Source of the DNA: Bacteroidales bacterium
Lineage (GTDB): Bacteria; Bacteroidota; Bacteroidia; Bacteroidales; UBA932
Direction of reading: 5' to 3'
NCBI GenBank assembly: GCA_017558775.1
Contig: JAFYTP010000031.1
Coordinates: forward strand, 1 to 32,124
DNA: 32,124 nucleotides
The translations under genes were made by a program, and so were the position numbers. Of this stretch, positions 14,357 to 26,215 are shown in pieces. Every line of letters begins with the position of its first letter. Positions within the stretch are counted from its first letter, which is position 1. Below the pieces are notes generated by a model that saw only the letters and a program-made list of their open reading frames with translations, made no database searches and was not told the origin of the DNA.

Positions 14357-16015
14357 ATGAGGTATCTGATGCCAGCCCTTCTCGCCTGTATCCTGGCGGC
14401 CTGCCGCCCGGACGCCCCGTCGGGAGTCGCCTATTTCGACGATTTCACCTACGAGGGCAAGGATGCCGTGTATGAGGCGCATGCCCTGACGGGTGAGGAT
14501 GAGGTGTACAACCCCCTCCTGCCGGGCTGGTATTCCGATCCAAGCATCTGCACGAACGGGGAAGGGGACTATTTCCTGGTTACTTCCACCTTCTCCTACT
14601 TCCCGGGCGTCCCGATCTTCCACAGCCGCGACCTGGTGAACTGGAAGCAGATCGGCCACGTCCTGGACCGTCCCTCGCAGCTGCGGAACCTGGGTCGCCA
14701 GCAGACCAGCGGCGGCATCTTCGCCCCCGACATCAAGTATAATCCGGCCAACCGGACGTACTATATGATCACCACCAACGTCGGTGACGGCAACTTCCTG
14801 GTGAAGACGAAGGATCCCTTCGGCCCCTGGTCCGAGCCGATCCTCCTCCCGCAGGTGCAGGGCATCGACCCGTCCCTGTTCTTCGACGACGACGGCCGGG
14901 CTTACATCGTGAACAACGACGACGCCCCCGGCGGGAAGCCCGAGTATGAGGGCCATCGCACCATCCGTATCGTGGAATACGACGTGAAGAACGACTGCAC
15001 CATCGGCGAGCGCAAGATCATTGTGAACAAGGGCGTGGACCCCTCCAAGAAACCCATCTGGATCGAGGGTCCGCACCTGTACAAGATCGACGGAAAGTAC
15101 TACCTGATGTGCGCGGAAGGCGGCACCGCTGAGGACCATTCGGAAGTGATCTTCCGGAGCGATTCCCCGATGGAAGGCTACAAGCCTTGGGGCCGCAATC
15201 CCATCCTGACCCAGCGCCACCTGGCGGCGGACCGTCCGGACCCCGTGACCTGCACCGGCCATGCGGACCTCATCCAGACCCCGGAAGGGGAGTGGTGGGG
15301 CGTCTTCCTGGGCTGCCGTCCGACGCTGAAGGGCTTCGAGAACCTGGGCCGCGAGACCTTCATGTTGCCGGTCCGCTGGTCCGAGGACGGTTTCCCGGTT
15401 TTCCTGGAAGGGAACGAGACCGTGCCGGTGGTGGTCCGCCACCCCGGCGTCAAGGTCGATGCGAACCCCGTTTTCGGCAACTTCAAGGTGGAGGATTCCT
15501 TCGACGGGGACAAACTGGGCCTGGAATGGATGACCCTGCGCGGTCCCGCCACTGGACTGTACACCTTGAAGGGCGGCGCCCTGGAACTGAAGTGTTCCTC
15601 CGTCCGCGCTTCCGGTTTCGAGACCCCTGCGCTGGTGCTCCGCCGGCTGCAGCATCATATCTTCACCGCGTCCACACGGATGCGCTTCACACCGGAAGGG
15701 GAGGAGGCCGCCGGCCTGCTTCTGTACAAGGATGAACGCCATCAGTATTTCCTGAAGGTGTGCCTGATGGACGGGGAGCCGGTCATCGCCCTCGACCGTT
15801 CCGAAGAAACCCTCTTCAGCAAGGCGCTGCCGGAGGAATTCGACACCATCGACCTGGAAATCTCTTCCGGTGACGGACAGACTTTCCGGTTCGCCTACGC
15901 GGTGGACGGTGGTGAGATGCGGACGCTCGCCGCGAAGGTGGACGCGTCCTTCCTGTCCACGGCCGTCGCCGGCGGCTTTACCGGCACCACCATCGGCCCG
16001 TACGCTGTAAAATAA
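14357..16015 (+). CDS. GH43 glycosidase lipoprotein with C-terminal beta-sandwich (beta-xylosidase type)
   Basis: This is probably an exo-acting beta-xylosidase or arabinofuranosidase anchored as a lipoprotein: the signal ends LAAC, with Cys16. It has 552 residues. The GH43 propeller covers about 48-360, with Asp61 (YSDPS), Asp171 (GIDPSL) and Glu238 (WIEGPH) as the catalytic trio and GHAD (301-304) as a further conserved loop. The C-terminal part (about 370-552, starting NFKVEDSFDGDKLGLEW) matches the concanavalin-like sandwich that caps the active site in two-domain GH43 xylosidases. It overlaps the next gene by one base if that gene starts at 16015, so coupling is tight. Confidence 0.92.
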   Translation: MRYLMPALLACILAACRPDAPSGVAYFDDFTYEGKDAVYEAHALTGEDEVYNPLLPGWYSDPSICTNGEGDYFLVTSTFSYFPGVPIFHSRDLVNWKQIGHVLDRPSQLRNLGRQQTSGGIFAPDIKYNPANRTYYMITTNVGDGNFLVKTKDPFGPWSEPILLPQVQGIDPSLFFDDDGRAYIVNNDDAPGGKPEYEGHRTIRIVEYDVKNDCTIGERKIIVNKGVDPSKKPIWIEGPHLYKIDGKYYLMCAEGGTAEDHSEVIFRSDSPMEGYKPWGRNPILTQRHLAADRPDPVTCTGHADLIQTPEGEWWGVFLGCRPTLKGFENLGRETFMLPVRWSEDGFPVFLEGNETVPVVVRHPGVKVDANPVFGNFKVEDSFDGDKLGLEWMTLRGPATGLYTLKGGALELKCSSVRASGFETPALVLRRLQHHIFTASTRMRFTPEGEEAAGLLLYKDERHQYFLKVCLMDGEPVIALDRSEETLFSKALPEEFDTIDLEISSGDGQTFRFAYAVDGGEMRTLAAKVDASFLSTAVAGGFTGTTIGPYAVK

Positions 16016-16026
16016 TGATTTTCAAT

Positions 16027-16953
16027 ATGAGAAGACTTTTGATCCTTTCCCTGTTTGCTATGGCCGCTTTCAATCTGTCCGCCCAGCCGACGGGCTTCGG
16101 CGGTTTCCAGATGCCCAAGGTGGACGTCCGCTGTTCCGAGAAGGTCGCCGACGTGGACTACGCCGGTGACGATCAGGTGTATCACAAGCTGGACATCTAC
16201 TATCCGAAGGTGGAGAAGGCCTCCTATCCCGTGGTGGTCCACATCTACGGAAGCGCCTGGTTCTCCAACAACTCCAAGGGGATGGCCGACCTCGGCACCA
16301 TCGTCAACGCCCTGCTGGACGCGGGCTACGCCGTGGTCACCCCGAACCACCGTTCCTCGATGGACGCCAAGTTTCCCGCCCAGATTCATGACATCAAGGG
16401 CGTGATCCGCTTCATCCGCGCGAATGCGGAGAAATACCGTTTCGACACTTCCTTCATCGCCACTTCCGGCTTCTCCTCCGGCGGCCACCTGTCTTCGCTC
16501 GCGGCCACCAGCGGCGGCGTCGCCCAGCTCGAAGGCGAAGTGGGCGGCAACCTGGAGTTCTCCTCCCGGGTCGATGCCGCCTGCTCCTGGTCCGGTCCCG
16601 TGGACCTGAACTTCATGAGCTGCGGGGCGGAGGAAGACACCTGGAACCACGGCCCCGAAGAGGCAGTGATGGGCTTCCCCTTCAAGGGCAATGAGGTCCG
16701 CTTCAAGGCCCTGAACGCCACCTCCTACATCGATCCTTACGATCCGCCGATCATCATCTTCCACGGCACCGCAGACAATGTGGTCCCGCCGTGCGTGGCC
16801 CCTCATTTCCACGGACTGCTGGAAGCCGCCGGCGTGACGACCGAACTCCACATGGTGGAGGGCGGCGGCCACGGTATGGGCATGTACGCCCCCGAGAACC
16901 TCGAGGCGATGGTCTCCTTCCTGGAGCGCGCCCGGATCGCGAAAGGCCTTTAA
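16027..16953 (+). CDS. Secreted alpha/beta-hydrolase esterase (BD-FAE/esterase-lipase type)
   Basis: This is a serine esterase that probably deacylates xylan or released oligosaccharides. It has 308 residues, with a signal peptide ending NLSAQ (20). The HIYGSAW segment (72-78) occupies the oxyanion-loop position (HGGxW-like). The triad is Ser150 (GFSSG), Asp250 (HGTADNVVP) and His282 (GGGHG). The ATG at 16015 overlaps the previous stop and would add MIFN. I favour 16027 because it gives a compact signal peptide and an AT-rich AATATG context like other genes here. It resembles the small carbohydrate esterases (BD-FAE-like) seen in xylan PULs. The fold is certain; the ester specificity is inferred from context. 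Confidence 0.87.
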   Translation: MRRLLILSLFAMAAFNLSAQPTGFGGFQMPKVDVRCSEKVADVDYAGDDQVYHKLDIYYPKVEKASYPVVVHIYGSAWFSNNSKGMADLGTIVNALLDAGYAVVTPNHRSSMDAKFPAQIHDIKGVIRFIRANAEKYRFDTSFIATSGFSSGGHLSSLAATSGGVAQLEGEVGGNLEFSSRVDAACSWSGPVDLNFMSCGAEEDTWNHGPEEAVMGFPFKGNEVRFKALNATSYIDPYDPPIIIFHGTADNVVPPCVAPHFHGLLEAAGVTTELHMVEGGGHGMGMYAPENLEAMVSFLERARIAKGL

Positions 16954-16960
16954 CCGCACT

Positions 16961-16975
16961 GTTTAATCATTAAAC
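16961..16975. promoter_or_regulatory. 15-bp perfect palindrome just upstream of a start codon
   Basis: GTTTAAT-C-ATTAAAC occupies most of the 25-base gap and ends three bases before the ATG at 16979. It could be a small operator or a weak hairpin blocking the initiation region. Function is unknown. Confidence 0.4.
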
Positions 16976-16978
16976 AAT

Positions 16979-17770
16979 ATGACACAATTCATCAAAACCC
17001 TTTCCGTCGCGGTCGGACTCGCCGTCCTCGCCTCGGCCATCCCGGCCCGGGCGCAGGTGTACGCCGATTCTTCGACCCAGCTTGACAAGTACCTCGTCCC
17101 CGCCACCACGGCGGTGGCCACTCCCAATGACCAGGGCTTCCTCGGCCGCTGGCTACTCCTGGATCCCATCAGCAAGCCCAACCGCAGCAACACCGTCTTC
17201 ACCGACAGCTACATCCGCGAGGCTTTCGCCGTCCCTTACTTCAAGGGACAGCTCGGCGACGTCCTCCCCAAGGATGGTTCCAAGGTGAAGGTGATGGTCG
17301 AATACCAGCCGCCCGTGGACCTCTCCGGCGGCCGTCCGATGATGCGTTTCCCGCAGGAGCCCGTGGTGTATGAGAAGAAGGAGAAGAAGCTCCAGTGGCA
17401 TGCTTTCGACAGCAAGCGCTTCAATGTGAAACTCTTCCGCTTCGCGACCAACCTGACCGAAGACCGCTACGGCGTCATCTTCTGGGCCGTCACCGTCGTG
17501 AACTGCGAGGAGGACATCCCGAACGTGCGTCTCGCCGTCGGTTCCAACTCCGCCTCCATGTGGTGGGTGAACGGCGAAGAGGCCGTCGTCCTGTCCGGCG
17601 ACCGCCGGATGGTGATGGACGACTGCGCCTCGCCCCGCCTTACGCTCAAGAAAGGCCGCAATGTCATCTGGGGCGCCGTCATCAACGGTCCCGGCATGAG
17701 CGATTTCTGCGCCCGTTTCATCGACGAGGCCGGAAACCCTGTCAAGAACATCACCCTCACAACGAAATAA
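16979..17770 (+). CDS. Secreted protein of unknown function, PUL-associated, jelly-roll-like C-terminus
   Basis: I do not recognise a named family. The 263-residue product has a clear signal peptide ending IPARAQ (26), so it is exported. No GxSxG, SGNH or GH43 catalytic pattern is visible. The C-terminal half (about 150-250) contains NVRLAVGSNSASMWWVNGEE, then a DD...LTLKKGRN stretch. This resembles sandwich modules of the type 'lit-up sensor/PA14/GH2-like', where a ligand-facing WxNG loop is followed by a turn into the last strands. It is co-transcribed with esterase and GH43 genes, and the next gene begins 3 bases later. A carbohydrate-binding or accessory role is plausible; a novel enzyme is not excluded. 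Confidence 0.85.
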   Translation: MTQFIKTLSVAVGLAVLASAIPARAQVYADSSTQLDKYLVPATTAVATPNDQGFLGRWLLLDPISKPNRSNTVFTDSYIREAFAVPYFKGQLGDVLPKDGSKVKVMVEYQPPVDLSGGRPMMRFPQEPVVYEKKEKKLQWHAFDSKRFNVKLFRFATNLTEDRYGVIFWAVTVVNCEEDIPNVRLAVGSNSASMWWVNGEEAVVLSGDRRMVMDDCASPRLTLKKGRNVIWGAVINGPGMSDFCARFIDEAGNPVKNITLTTK

Positions 17771-17773
17771 GCC

Positions 17774-19219
17774 ATGAAAAAGAATATCCTTGTTGCGGGC
17801 ATTCTTGCCCTGGCCTGTGTCTCTGCTGCCGCCCAGGTGGGCGCTCCTTACATTCACGACCCGTCTACCATCGCCGAGTGCGACGGTAAGTATTATACGT
17901 TCGGAACCGGTGGCGGCGGCCTCATCTCCGCCGACGGTTGGGTTTGGGAAAGCGGCGCGGTCCGTCCCGGCGGCGGCGCGGCCCCGGACGCCATCAAGAT
18001 TGGTGACCGTTACCTCGTCGGTTACAGCACCACGGGTGGTGGTCTCGGCGGCGGTCACGCCGGCCGTATCGTCACGATGTGGAACAAGACCCTGGATCCG
18101 AACTCCCCGGATTTCGCTTACACTGAGCCTGTTGAGGTTGCCAACTCCGTGGTCGACGAAGATTGCGACGCCATCGACATCGGTCTCCTGATGGACGACA
18201 AGGGCCGTCTCTTCTGCACCTACGGCACCTATTTCGGCAATATCCGCATGGTCGAGCTCGATCCCAAGACGGGCGAGCGTCTGGCCGGCAATCAGCCCGT
18301 GGACGTCGCCATCGACTGCGAGGCTTCCATCATGATCTACAATGACGGCTGGTACTACCTGCTGGGCACCCACGGCACCTGCTGCGACGGTGTCAACTCC
18401 ACCTACAACATTGTCTGCGGCCGTTCCCGCAATCCTTACGGCCCGTTCATCGACAATGTTGGCCGCGACATGCTGGCCGGTGGCGGCAAGATGGTCATCG
18501 CCGCCGAGGAGCGTCTCTTCGGCGCCGGTCACTTCGGCCGTTACATCGTGGAGCCGGGCGTCGAGAAGGCTTCCCTGCACTATGAGGCCGACCTCGACCG
18601 CAGCGGCCGCAGCGTCCTCGCCATCCGTCCGCTCCTTTGGAAGAACGGCTGGCCGGAGTGCGGCGAACTCGTGAAGGACGGCAACTACAAGATCCTGTCC
18701 CGCCGTCGCGGTTACGCGCTGGAGCTTTCCGTGGACTTCGTCCGCGCCCAGGGCGGCATGCGCATGTTCGGCTTCGGCCGCGGCCAGCAGGAGCAGCCCA
18801 ACGTGGTGCTGGAAGGCCAGAAGCTGGAGGAAGTCTCCGCCGATTGGCCCGAGGGCAACATCCCCGTCCGTGCCAATGACTACATGGCCCGTCCTCACCA
18901 GAAGTGGACGATCGAGGCCGTTCCCGAGGCCGGTGGCTATCTGGGCGGTCCTTACTTCAAGATCGTCATCGAGGGCACCAACCGGGCCCTGGCCGCCGCT
19001 GAAGGCGCCGAGCTCGTGACCGTTCCGGAATTCACCGGCGCCGACGAGCAGCTCTGGCAAATCGACCAGCTCACCGACGGTACCTTCCGCCTGATGCCGA
19101 AGGCCATCCCCGGCTGCAGCGAGCGCCTCTGCCTCTACTCCGTCGCGGACAGCACCCCGACCCTCGCGAAGTTCGACTTCAACAACGACAACTGCAAGTG
19201 GGATCTCAAGATGCACTGA
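17774..19219 (+). CDS. Secreted GH43 enzyme, endo-arabinanase-like, with C-terminal beta-trefoil-like region
   Basis: This probably cleaves alpha-1,5-arabinan or arabinan-like side chains. It has 481 residues, with a signal peptide ending SAAAQ (21). Candidate catalytic residues are Asp29 (IHDPST), Asp135 (DAIDIG) and Glu183 (CEASIM). The stretch GTCCDGVNSTYNIVCGRS (201-218) is characteristic of GH43 arabinanases, and His253 sits in AGHFG. The usual arabinanase motif is AIDP; here Pro is replaced by Ile, which is odd. Residues from about 365 (PHQKWTIE, DEQLWQIDQL) look ricin-type, with QxW-like repeats, suggesting a carbohydrate-binding beta-trefoil. It is the last gene before a strong terminator. 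Confidence 0.87.
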   Translation: MKKNILVAGILALACVSAAAQVGAPYIHDPSTIAECDGKYYTFGTGGGGLISADGWVWESGAVRPGGGAAPDAIKIGDRYLVGYSTTGGGLGGGHAGRIVTMWNKTLDPNSPDFAYTEPVEVANSVVDEDCDAIDIGLLMDDKGRLFCTYGTYFGNIRMVELDPKTGERLAGNQPVDVAIDCEASIMIYNDGWYYLLGTHGTCCDGVNSTYNIVCGRSRNPYGPFIDNVGRDMLAGGGKMVIAAEERLFGAGHFGRYIVEPGVEKASLHYEADLDRSGRSVLAIRPLLWKNGWPECGELVKDGNYKILSRRRGYALELSVDFVRAQGGMRMFGFGRGQQEQPNVVLEGQKLEEVSADWPEGNIPVRANDYMARPHQKWTIEAVPEAGGYLGGPYFKIVIEGTNRALAAAEGAELVTVPEFTGADEQLWQIDQLTDGTFRLMPKAIPGCSERLCLYSVADSTPTLAKFDFNNDNCKWDLKMH

Positions 19220-19241
19220 TCGCGGTCGTCATGAATATGCG

Positions 19242-19274
19242 GAGCGCCACCCTTCGGGCGGCGCTCTTTTATTT
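19242..19274 (+). terminator. Rho-independent terminator inside the PUL
   Basis: The stem pairs 19242-19252 with 19256-19266: ten pairs and one A-C mismatch, loop TTC. The tail is TTTTATTTG. It ends the upstream enzyme operon. Confidence 0.88.
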
Positions 19275-19303
19275 GCTTATTGCCCGTTAAAACCGTATAT
19301 TTA
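19272..19303 (+). promoter_or_regulatory. Promoter-like -33/-7 pair for the second enzyme unit
   Basis: TTTG (19272-19275), a 20-base spacer and TATATTTA (19296-19303) closely match the Bacteroidetes TTTG-N19/20-TAnnTTTG arrangement. The -33 element overlaps the tail of the preceding terminator. The ATG at 19307 is only 3 bases past the -7 element, so the transcript would be leaderless or nearly so. Confidence 0.5.
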
Positions 19304-19306
19304 CGC

Positions 19307-20911
19307 ATGCTGAAGAAAATCGTTTTCGCCGCCCTCGTGGCGCTGCTTTCCGCCTGTGCCAAGGCCCCGACCTCCCAGGTCGCCGTGAACCCGCTCACTT
19401 ACACCGACATCCCCGATCCCGACATCATCCGGGTGGGGGAGGACTACTACATGGTGTCCACCACCATGTACTTCTGTCCGGGCGCTCCCATCATGCGCTC
19501 TCGGGACTTAGTGCATTGGGAGATAGTGAGTTACATCTACGATGTCATCGAGGATGACGACATCTACAACCTCCGGGACGGGAAGAACGCCTACGGTAAG
19601 GGTCAATGGGCGACGACGCTCCGCTACAACGACGGCGTCTTTTACGCCCTGTTCGTGGCGAACGACCAGCAGAAGACGTATCTGTACAAGACGCGCGATA
19701 TCGTGAACGGCCCGTGGGAGCGGACTGTGATCGACGGCTATTTCATGCACGACGCCTCGCTCCTGTTTGACGACGGCCGCCTGTGGGTGGTCTGGGGCAA
19801 CGGCGACCTGTATCTGGTGGAGCTGGAACCGGACGGCAGCGGCGTCAAGGCCGGTGCCGAGGCCCAGGTCATCATCCCTTCCCCGCGGGAGGGCTGGAAC
19901 CTCCGGGCGGAGGGCTCCCATTTCTACCACATCGGCGATTACTACTATGTGCTGGAAATCGACTGGCCGCGGGAGAAGCCCCGCACGGCCACCGTTTGGC
20001 GGAGCAAGAACATCGAGGGCCCGTATGAGTCCAAGGTGGTGCTCCAGGGCACCCTCGGCGGCCGCAACGATGGCATCGCTCAGGGCCCGATCATCGACAC
20101 GCCCAAGGGCGACTGGTACGCCGTCCAGTTCCAGGACCACGGCGCCGTGGGCCGCATCCCCTGCATCCAGCCCGTCACCTGGGTGGATGGCTGGCCGATG
20201 ATGGGTGTCGATGGCGTCCCGCTGGAGGAGGTGACCGTGAATCTCCCCGCGGAAGGCCGCGACTATGTCTGGGACAATGACGAGTTCGACGGCGATAAGC
20301 TCGCGCTGGTCTGGCAGTGGAACCACAAGGCCCCGGAGGGCTGGTCCCTGACCGAAAGACCCGGCTGGCTGCGCCTGCGGGCCACGAAGGCCACCGGCAT
20401 TGCCGATGCACGCGGCACGCTCACCCAACGCACCGTCGGCCCCCGCTGCGTCAGCGAAGCGCTCCTTGACGCCTCCCGCATGATGCCCGGCGACGAGGCC
20501 GGTCTCTGCGCCTTCCAGAGCGGCAACGCCCGCATTGGTGTGCGCGTAGCGCCCACGGGACAGCGTTTCATCGTCCTGCACGAGAACGGCCGCTCTTTCT
20601 CCCGCGGCGAGGATGGAAGGCCTGTGTTCCAGGCGGTTGACGACGACCTGGCCGTCATTCCGCTGGAGGGCGACCTCCTCTGGATGCGCATCAACTATGT
20701 CTTCACGCCCCAGGAAGAGGGCGAGGAGGCCGATACGGCCACCTTCAGCTGGTCCACCGACGGAAAGGAATGGACCGTGGCCGATTACAAGCTGCACATG
20801 CGCTTCACGCTGGACTATTTCACCGGCTACCGCAGCGCCTTATACAACTTCGCCACGATCGCGAACGGCGGTGTCGCTGATTTTGACTGGTTCCATCAGC
20901 AGGTCTATTAA
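19307..20911 (+). CDS. GH43 glycosidase lipoprotein with C-terminal sandwich domain (xylosidase/arabinofuranosidase type)
   Basis: This is an exo-acting pentosidase anchored in a membrane: the lipobox LLSAC gives Cys17. It has 534 residues from the ATG at 19307; an upstream in-frame TTG at 19280 would spoil the lipoprotein signal. The GH43 catalytic acids are Asp37 (IPDPD, with RVGEDYYMVSTTM following), Asp149 (MHDAS) and Glu202 (RAEGSH). The C-terminal half (about 320-534, starting NDEFDGDKLALVWQWNH) is the sandwich domain typical of the GH43_12-type two-domain enzymes. It heads the second transcription unit, 3 bases before the next gene. The GH43_12 label is an impression, not computed. Confidence 0.92.
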   Translation: MLKKIVFAALVALLSACAKAPTSQVAVNPLTYTDIPDPDIIRVGEDYYMVSTTMYFCPGAPIMRSRDLVHWEIVSYIYDVIEDDDIYNLRDGKNAYGKGQWATTLRYNDGVFYALFVANDQQKTYLYKTRDIVNGPWERTVIDGYFMHDASLLFDDGRLWVVWGNGDLYLVELEPDGSGVKAGAEAQVIIPSPREGWNLRAEGSHFYHIGDYYYVLEIDWPREKPRTATVWRSKNIEGPYESKVVLQGTLGGRNDGIAQGPIIDTPKGDWYAVQFQDHGAVGRIPCIQPVTWVDGWPMMGVDGVPLEEVTVNLPAEGRDYVWDNDEFDGDKLALVWQWNHKAPEGWSLTERPGWLRLRATKATGIADARGTLTQRTVGPRCVSEALLDASRMMPGDEAGLCAFQSGNARIGVRVAPTGQRFIVLHENGRSFSRGEDGRPVFQAVDDDLAVIPLEGDLLWMRINYVFTPQEEGEEADTATFSWSTDGKEWTVADYKLHMRFTLDYFTGYRSALYNFATIANGGVADFDWFHQQVY

Positions 20912-20914
20912 GTC

Positions 20915-24605
<3,691 letters not shown>

Positions 24606-24608
24606 CCT

Positions 24609-26132
24609 ATGAAAAGATTTCTGCTTATCGTAGCGGCCGCGCTCGCCGTCTGTGCGTGCGCGTCCAAGCCCGGTCAGGTGAAAGTGACCGGCGGCACCAT
24701 CCAGGGCACCGTCCTGGAGGGCATGACAGTGTACAAGGGCATTCCGTTCGCCGCGCCGCCGGTGGGCGAGTTCCGCTGGAAGGCGCCCCAGCCCGTCGTG
24801 GCCTGGTCCGGCGTCCGCGAATGCACTGAATTCGGCCCCAACCCGATGCAGGGCAACGGCGAGAACTGCAGCGAGGACTGCCTGTACCTGAACGTATGGA
24901 CCCCCGCCAAGAGCGCGAAGGAGAAACTGCCCGTGATGGTGTGGATCTACGGCGGTGGCTTCGCCGGCGGTGCAACTTCCTATTATGATGGCACTTTGCT
25001 CGCCCAGAAGGGAGTCATCGTGGTGAGCGTCGCTTACCGTGTGGGCAAACTGGGCTTCCTGTCCCTGCCGGAACTGTCGGCCGAGAACCCGAACGGTGTC
25101 AGCGGCAACTACGGCCTGCTGGACCAGATCGCCGGCCTGCAGTGGGTGAAGGACAATATCGCCAAATTCGGCGGCGACCCCGGCAACGTGACCATCTTCG
25201 GCGAATCTGCCGGTGGCATCTCCGTGAGCATGCTTTGCGCTTCGCCGCTTGCCAAGGGCCTGTTCCAGCGCGCCATCTCCCAGAGCGGCGGCTCCTTCGG
25301 CCCCACCAACCCGCAGTCCTATCCCGGTGAAAATATGCAGACCCTCGCCGTCGCCCAGGAGGCCAATGCGGCCTGGGCCAAGAGCGCTTTCGGCGACGAC
25401 TATACGCTCGAGCAGATGCGCGCGGCGGATGCCAAGGCCGTCATGGGCGGCTTCGGCGGTTCCGGCGGCTGGCCCGTCACGGACGGCTATGTAATCCCGG
25501 ACGACCAGTACAAGCTGTACGAGGCCGGGAAGTACAATGATGTCGATGTCCTCATCGGCTACAACTCCGACGAAGGCCTGAGCTTCGGCTTCTCCTTCGG
25601 CGGTGGCAGCCACCAGGATCAGGTCCGCGCCCGCTATGAGGACTATGCCGACGCCCTCCTCGCCGCCTATCCGGTGGAGGCCGACGGCAAGGTGGGCAAG
25701 ACCGCCCGCGACCTCACCCGCGACGCCGCCTTCGGTTGGCAGACCTGGGCCTGGGCCCGCCTGCAGGCCGCTACCGGCAAGGGCAAGGTGTGGCTCTACT
25801 ACTTCGACCAGCACCCCGACTATCCGGCGGATTCCCCGCGCTTCGGTCAGGGTTCCCCGCATGGACAGGACGTGGCCTATGTCTTCGGCAATCCGGAAGA
25901 GGTGCAGCCCACGGATATGGCTCTTTCCGGCTGGATGATGGACTACTGGACCAACTTCGCCAAGACCGGCGATCCTAACGGCGAAGGCCTCCCCGTGTGG
26001 CCCCGCTTCGATAACGACGCCCCGCAGTCGATGGTCCTCACCGGTGCCGGCTGCTACGCCGCCCCCGTCCCCTCCGAGGCCGCCCTCAAAGTGCTGGACG
26101 AATACTTCGCCTGGCGCCGCGGACAGGAATAA
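24609..26132 (+). CDS. Type-B carboxylesterase (COesterase family) lipoprotein
   Basis: This is a serine carboxylesterase, likely acting on acyl groups of plant cell wall fragments. It has 507 residues. The N-terminus ends VCACASK, so it is probably a lipoprotein lipidated at Cys15 or Cys17. Family marks are KGIPFAAPPVGEFRWKAP (43-60), EDCLYLNVW (89-97), YGGGF oxyanion loop (114-118), GESAGG with nucleophile Ser200, Glu322 in NSDEGLSF, and His418 in GSPHGQDVAYVFG. The triad is complete and the length is normal for the family. It is the last gene of the plus-strand PUL unit, before a bidirectional terminator. The exact ester is not predictable. Confidence 0.92.
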   Translation: MKRFLLIVAAALAVCACASKPGQVKVTGGTIQGTVLEGMTVYKGIPFAAPPVGEFRWKAPQPVVAWSGVRECTEFGPNPMQGNGENCSEDCLYLNVWTPAKSAKEKLPVMVWIYGGGFAGGATSYYDGTLLAQKGVIVVSVAYRVGKLGFLSLPELSAENPNGVSGNYGLLDQIAGLQWVKDNIAKFGGDPGNVTIFGESAGGISVSMLCASPLAKGLFQRAISQSGGSFGPTNPQSYPGENMQTLAVAQEANAAWAKSAFGDDYTLEQMRAADAKAVMGGFGGSGGWPVTDGYVIPDDQYKLYEAGKYNDVDVLIGYNSDEGLSFGFSFGGGSHQDQVRARYEDYADALLAAYPVEADGKVGKTARDLTRDAAFGWQTWAWARLQAATGKGKVWLYYFDQHPDYPADSPRFGQGSPHGQDVAYVFGNPEEVQPTDMALSGWMMDYWTNFAKTGDPNGEGLPVWPRFDNDAPQSMVLTGAGCYAAPVPSEAALKVLDEYFAWRRGQE

Positions 26133-26148
26133 TCAAAGGCTGAATATG

Positions 26149-26183
26149 AAAACGCCCCAGTGGAAATCCCACCGGGGCGTTTT
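26149..26183. terminator. Bidirectional terminator between convergent genes
   Basis: AAAACGCCCC (26149-26158) pairs with GGGGCGTTTT (26174-26183). An inner GTGG/CCAC stem extends it past one A-C mismatch to the loop AAATC. The A/T flanks give a T-run on either strand, so it can end both the plus-strand esterase transcript and the minus-strand GH51 transcript. Confidence 0.88.
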
Positions 26184-26215
26184 CGTGTAAACACTGTTTG
26201 TCAATATGTTATCCG

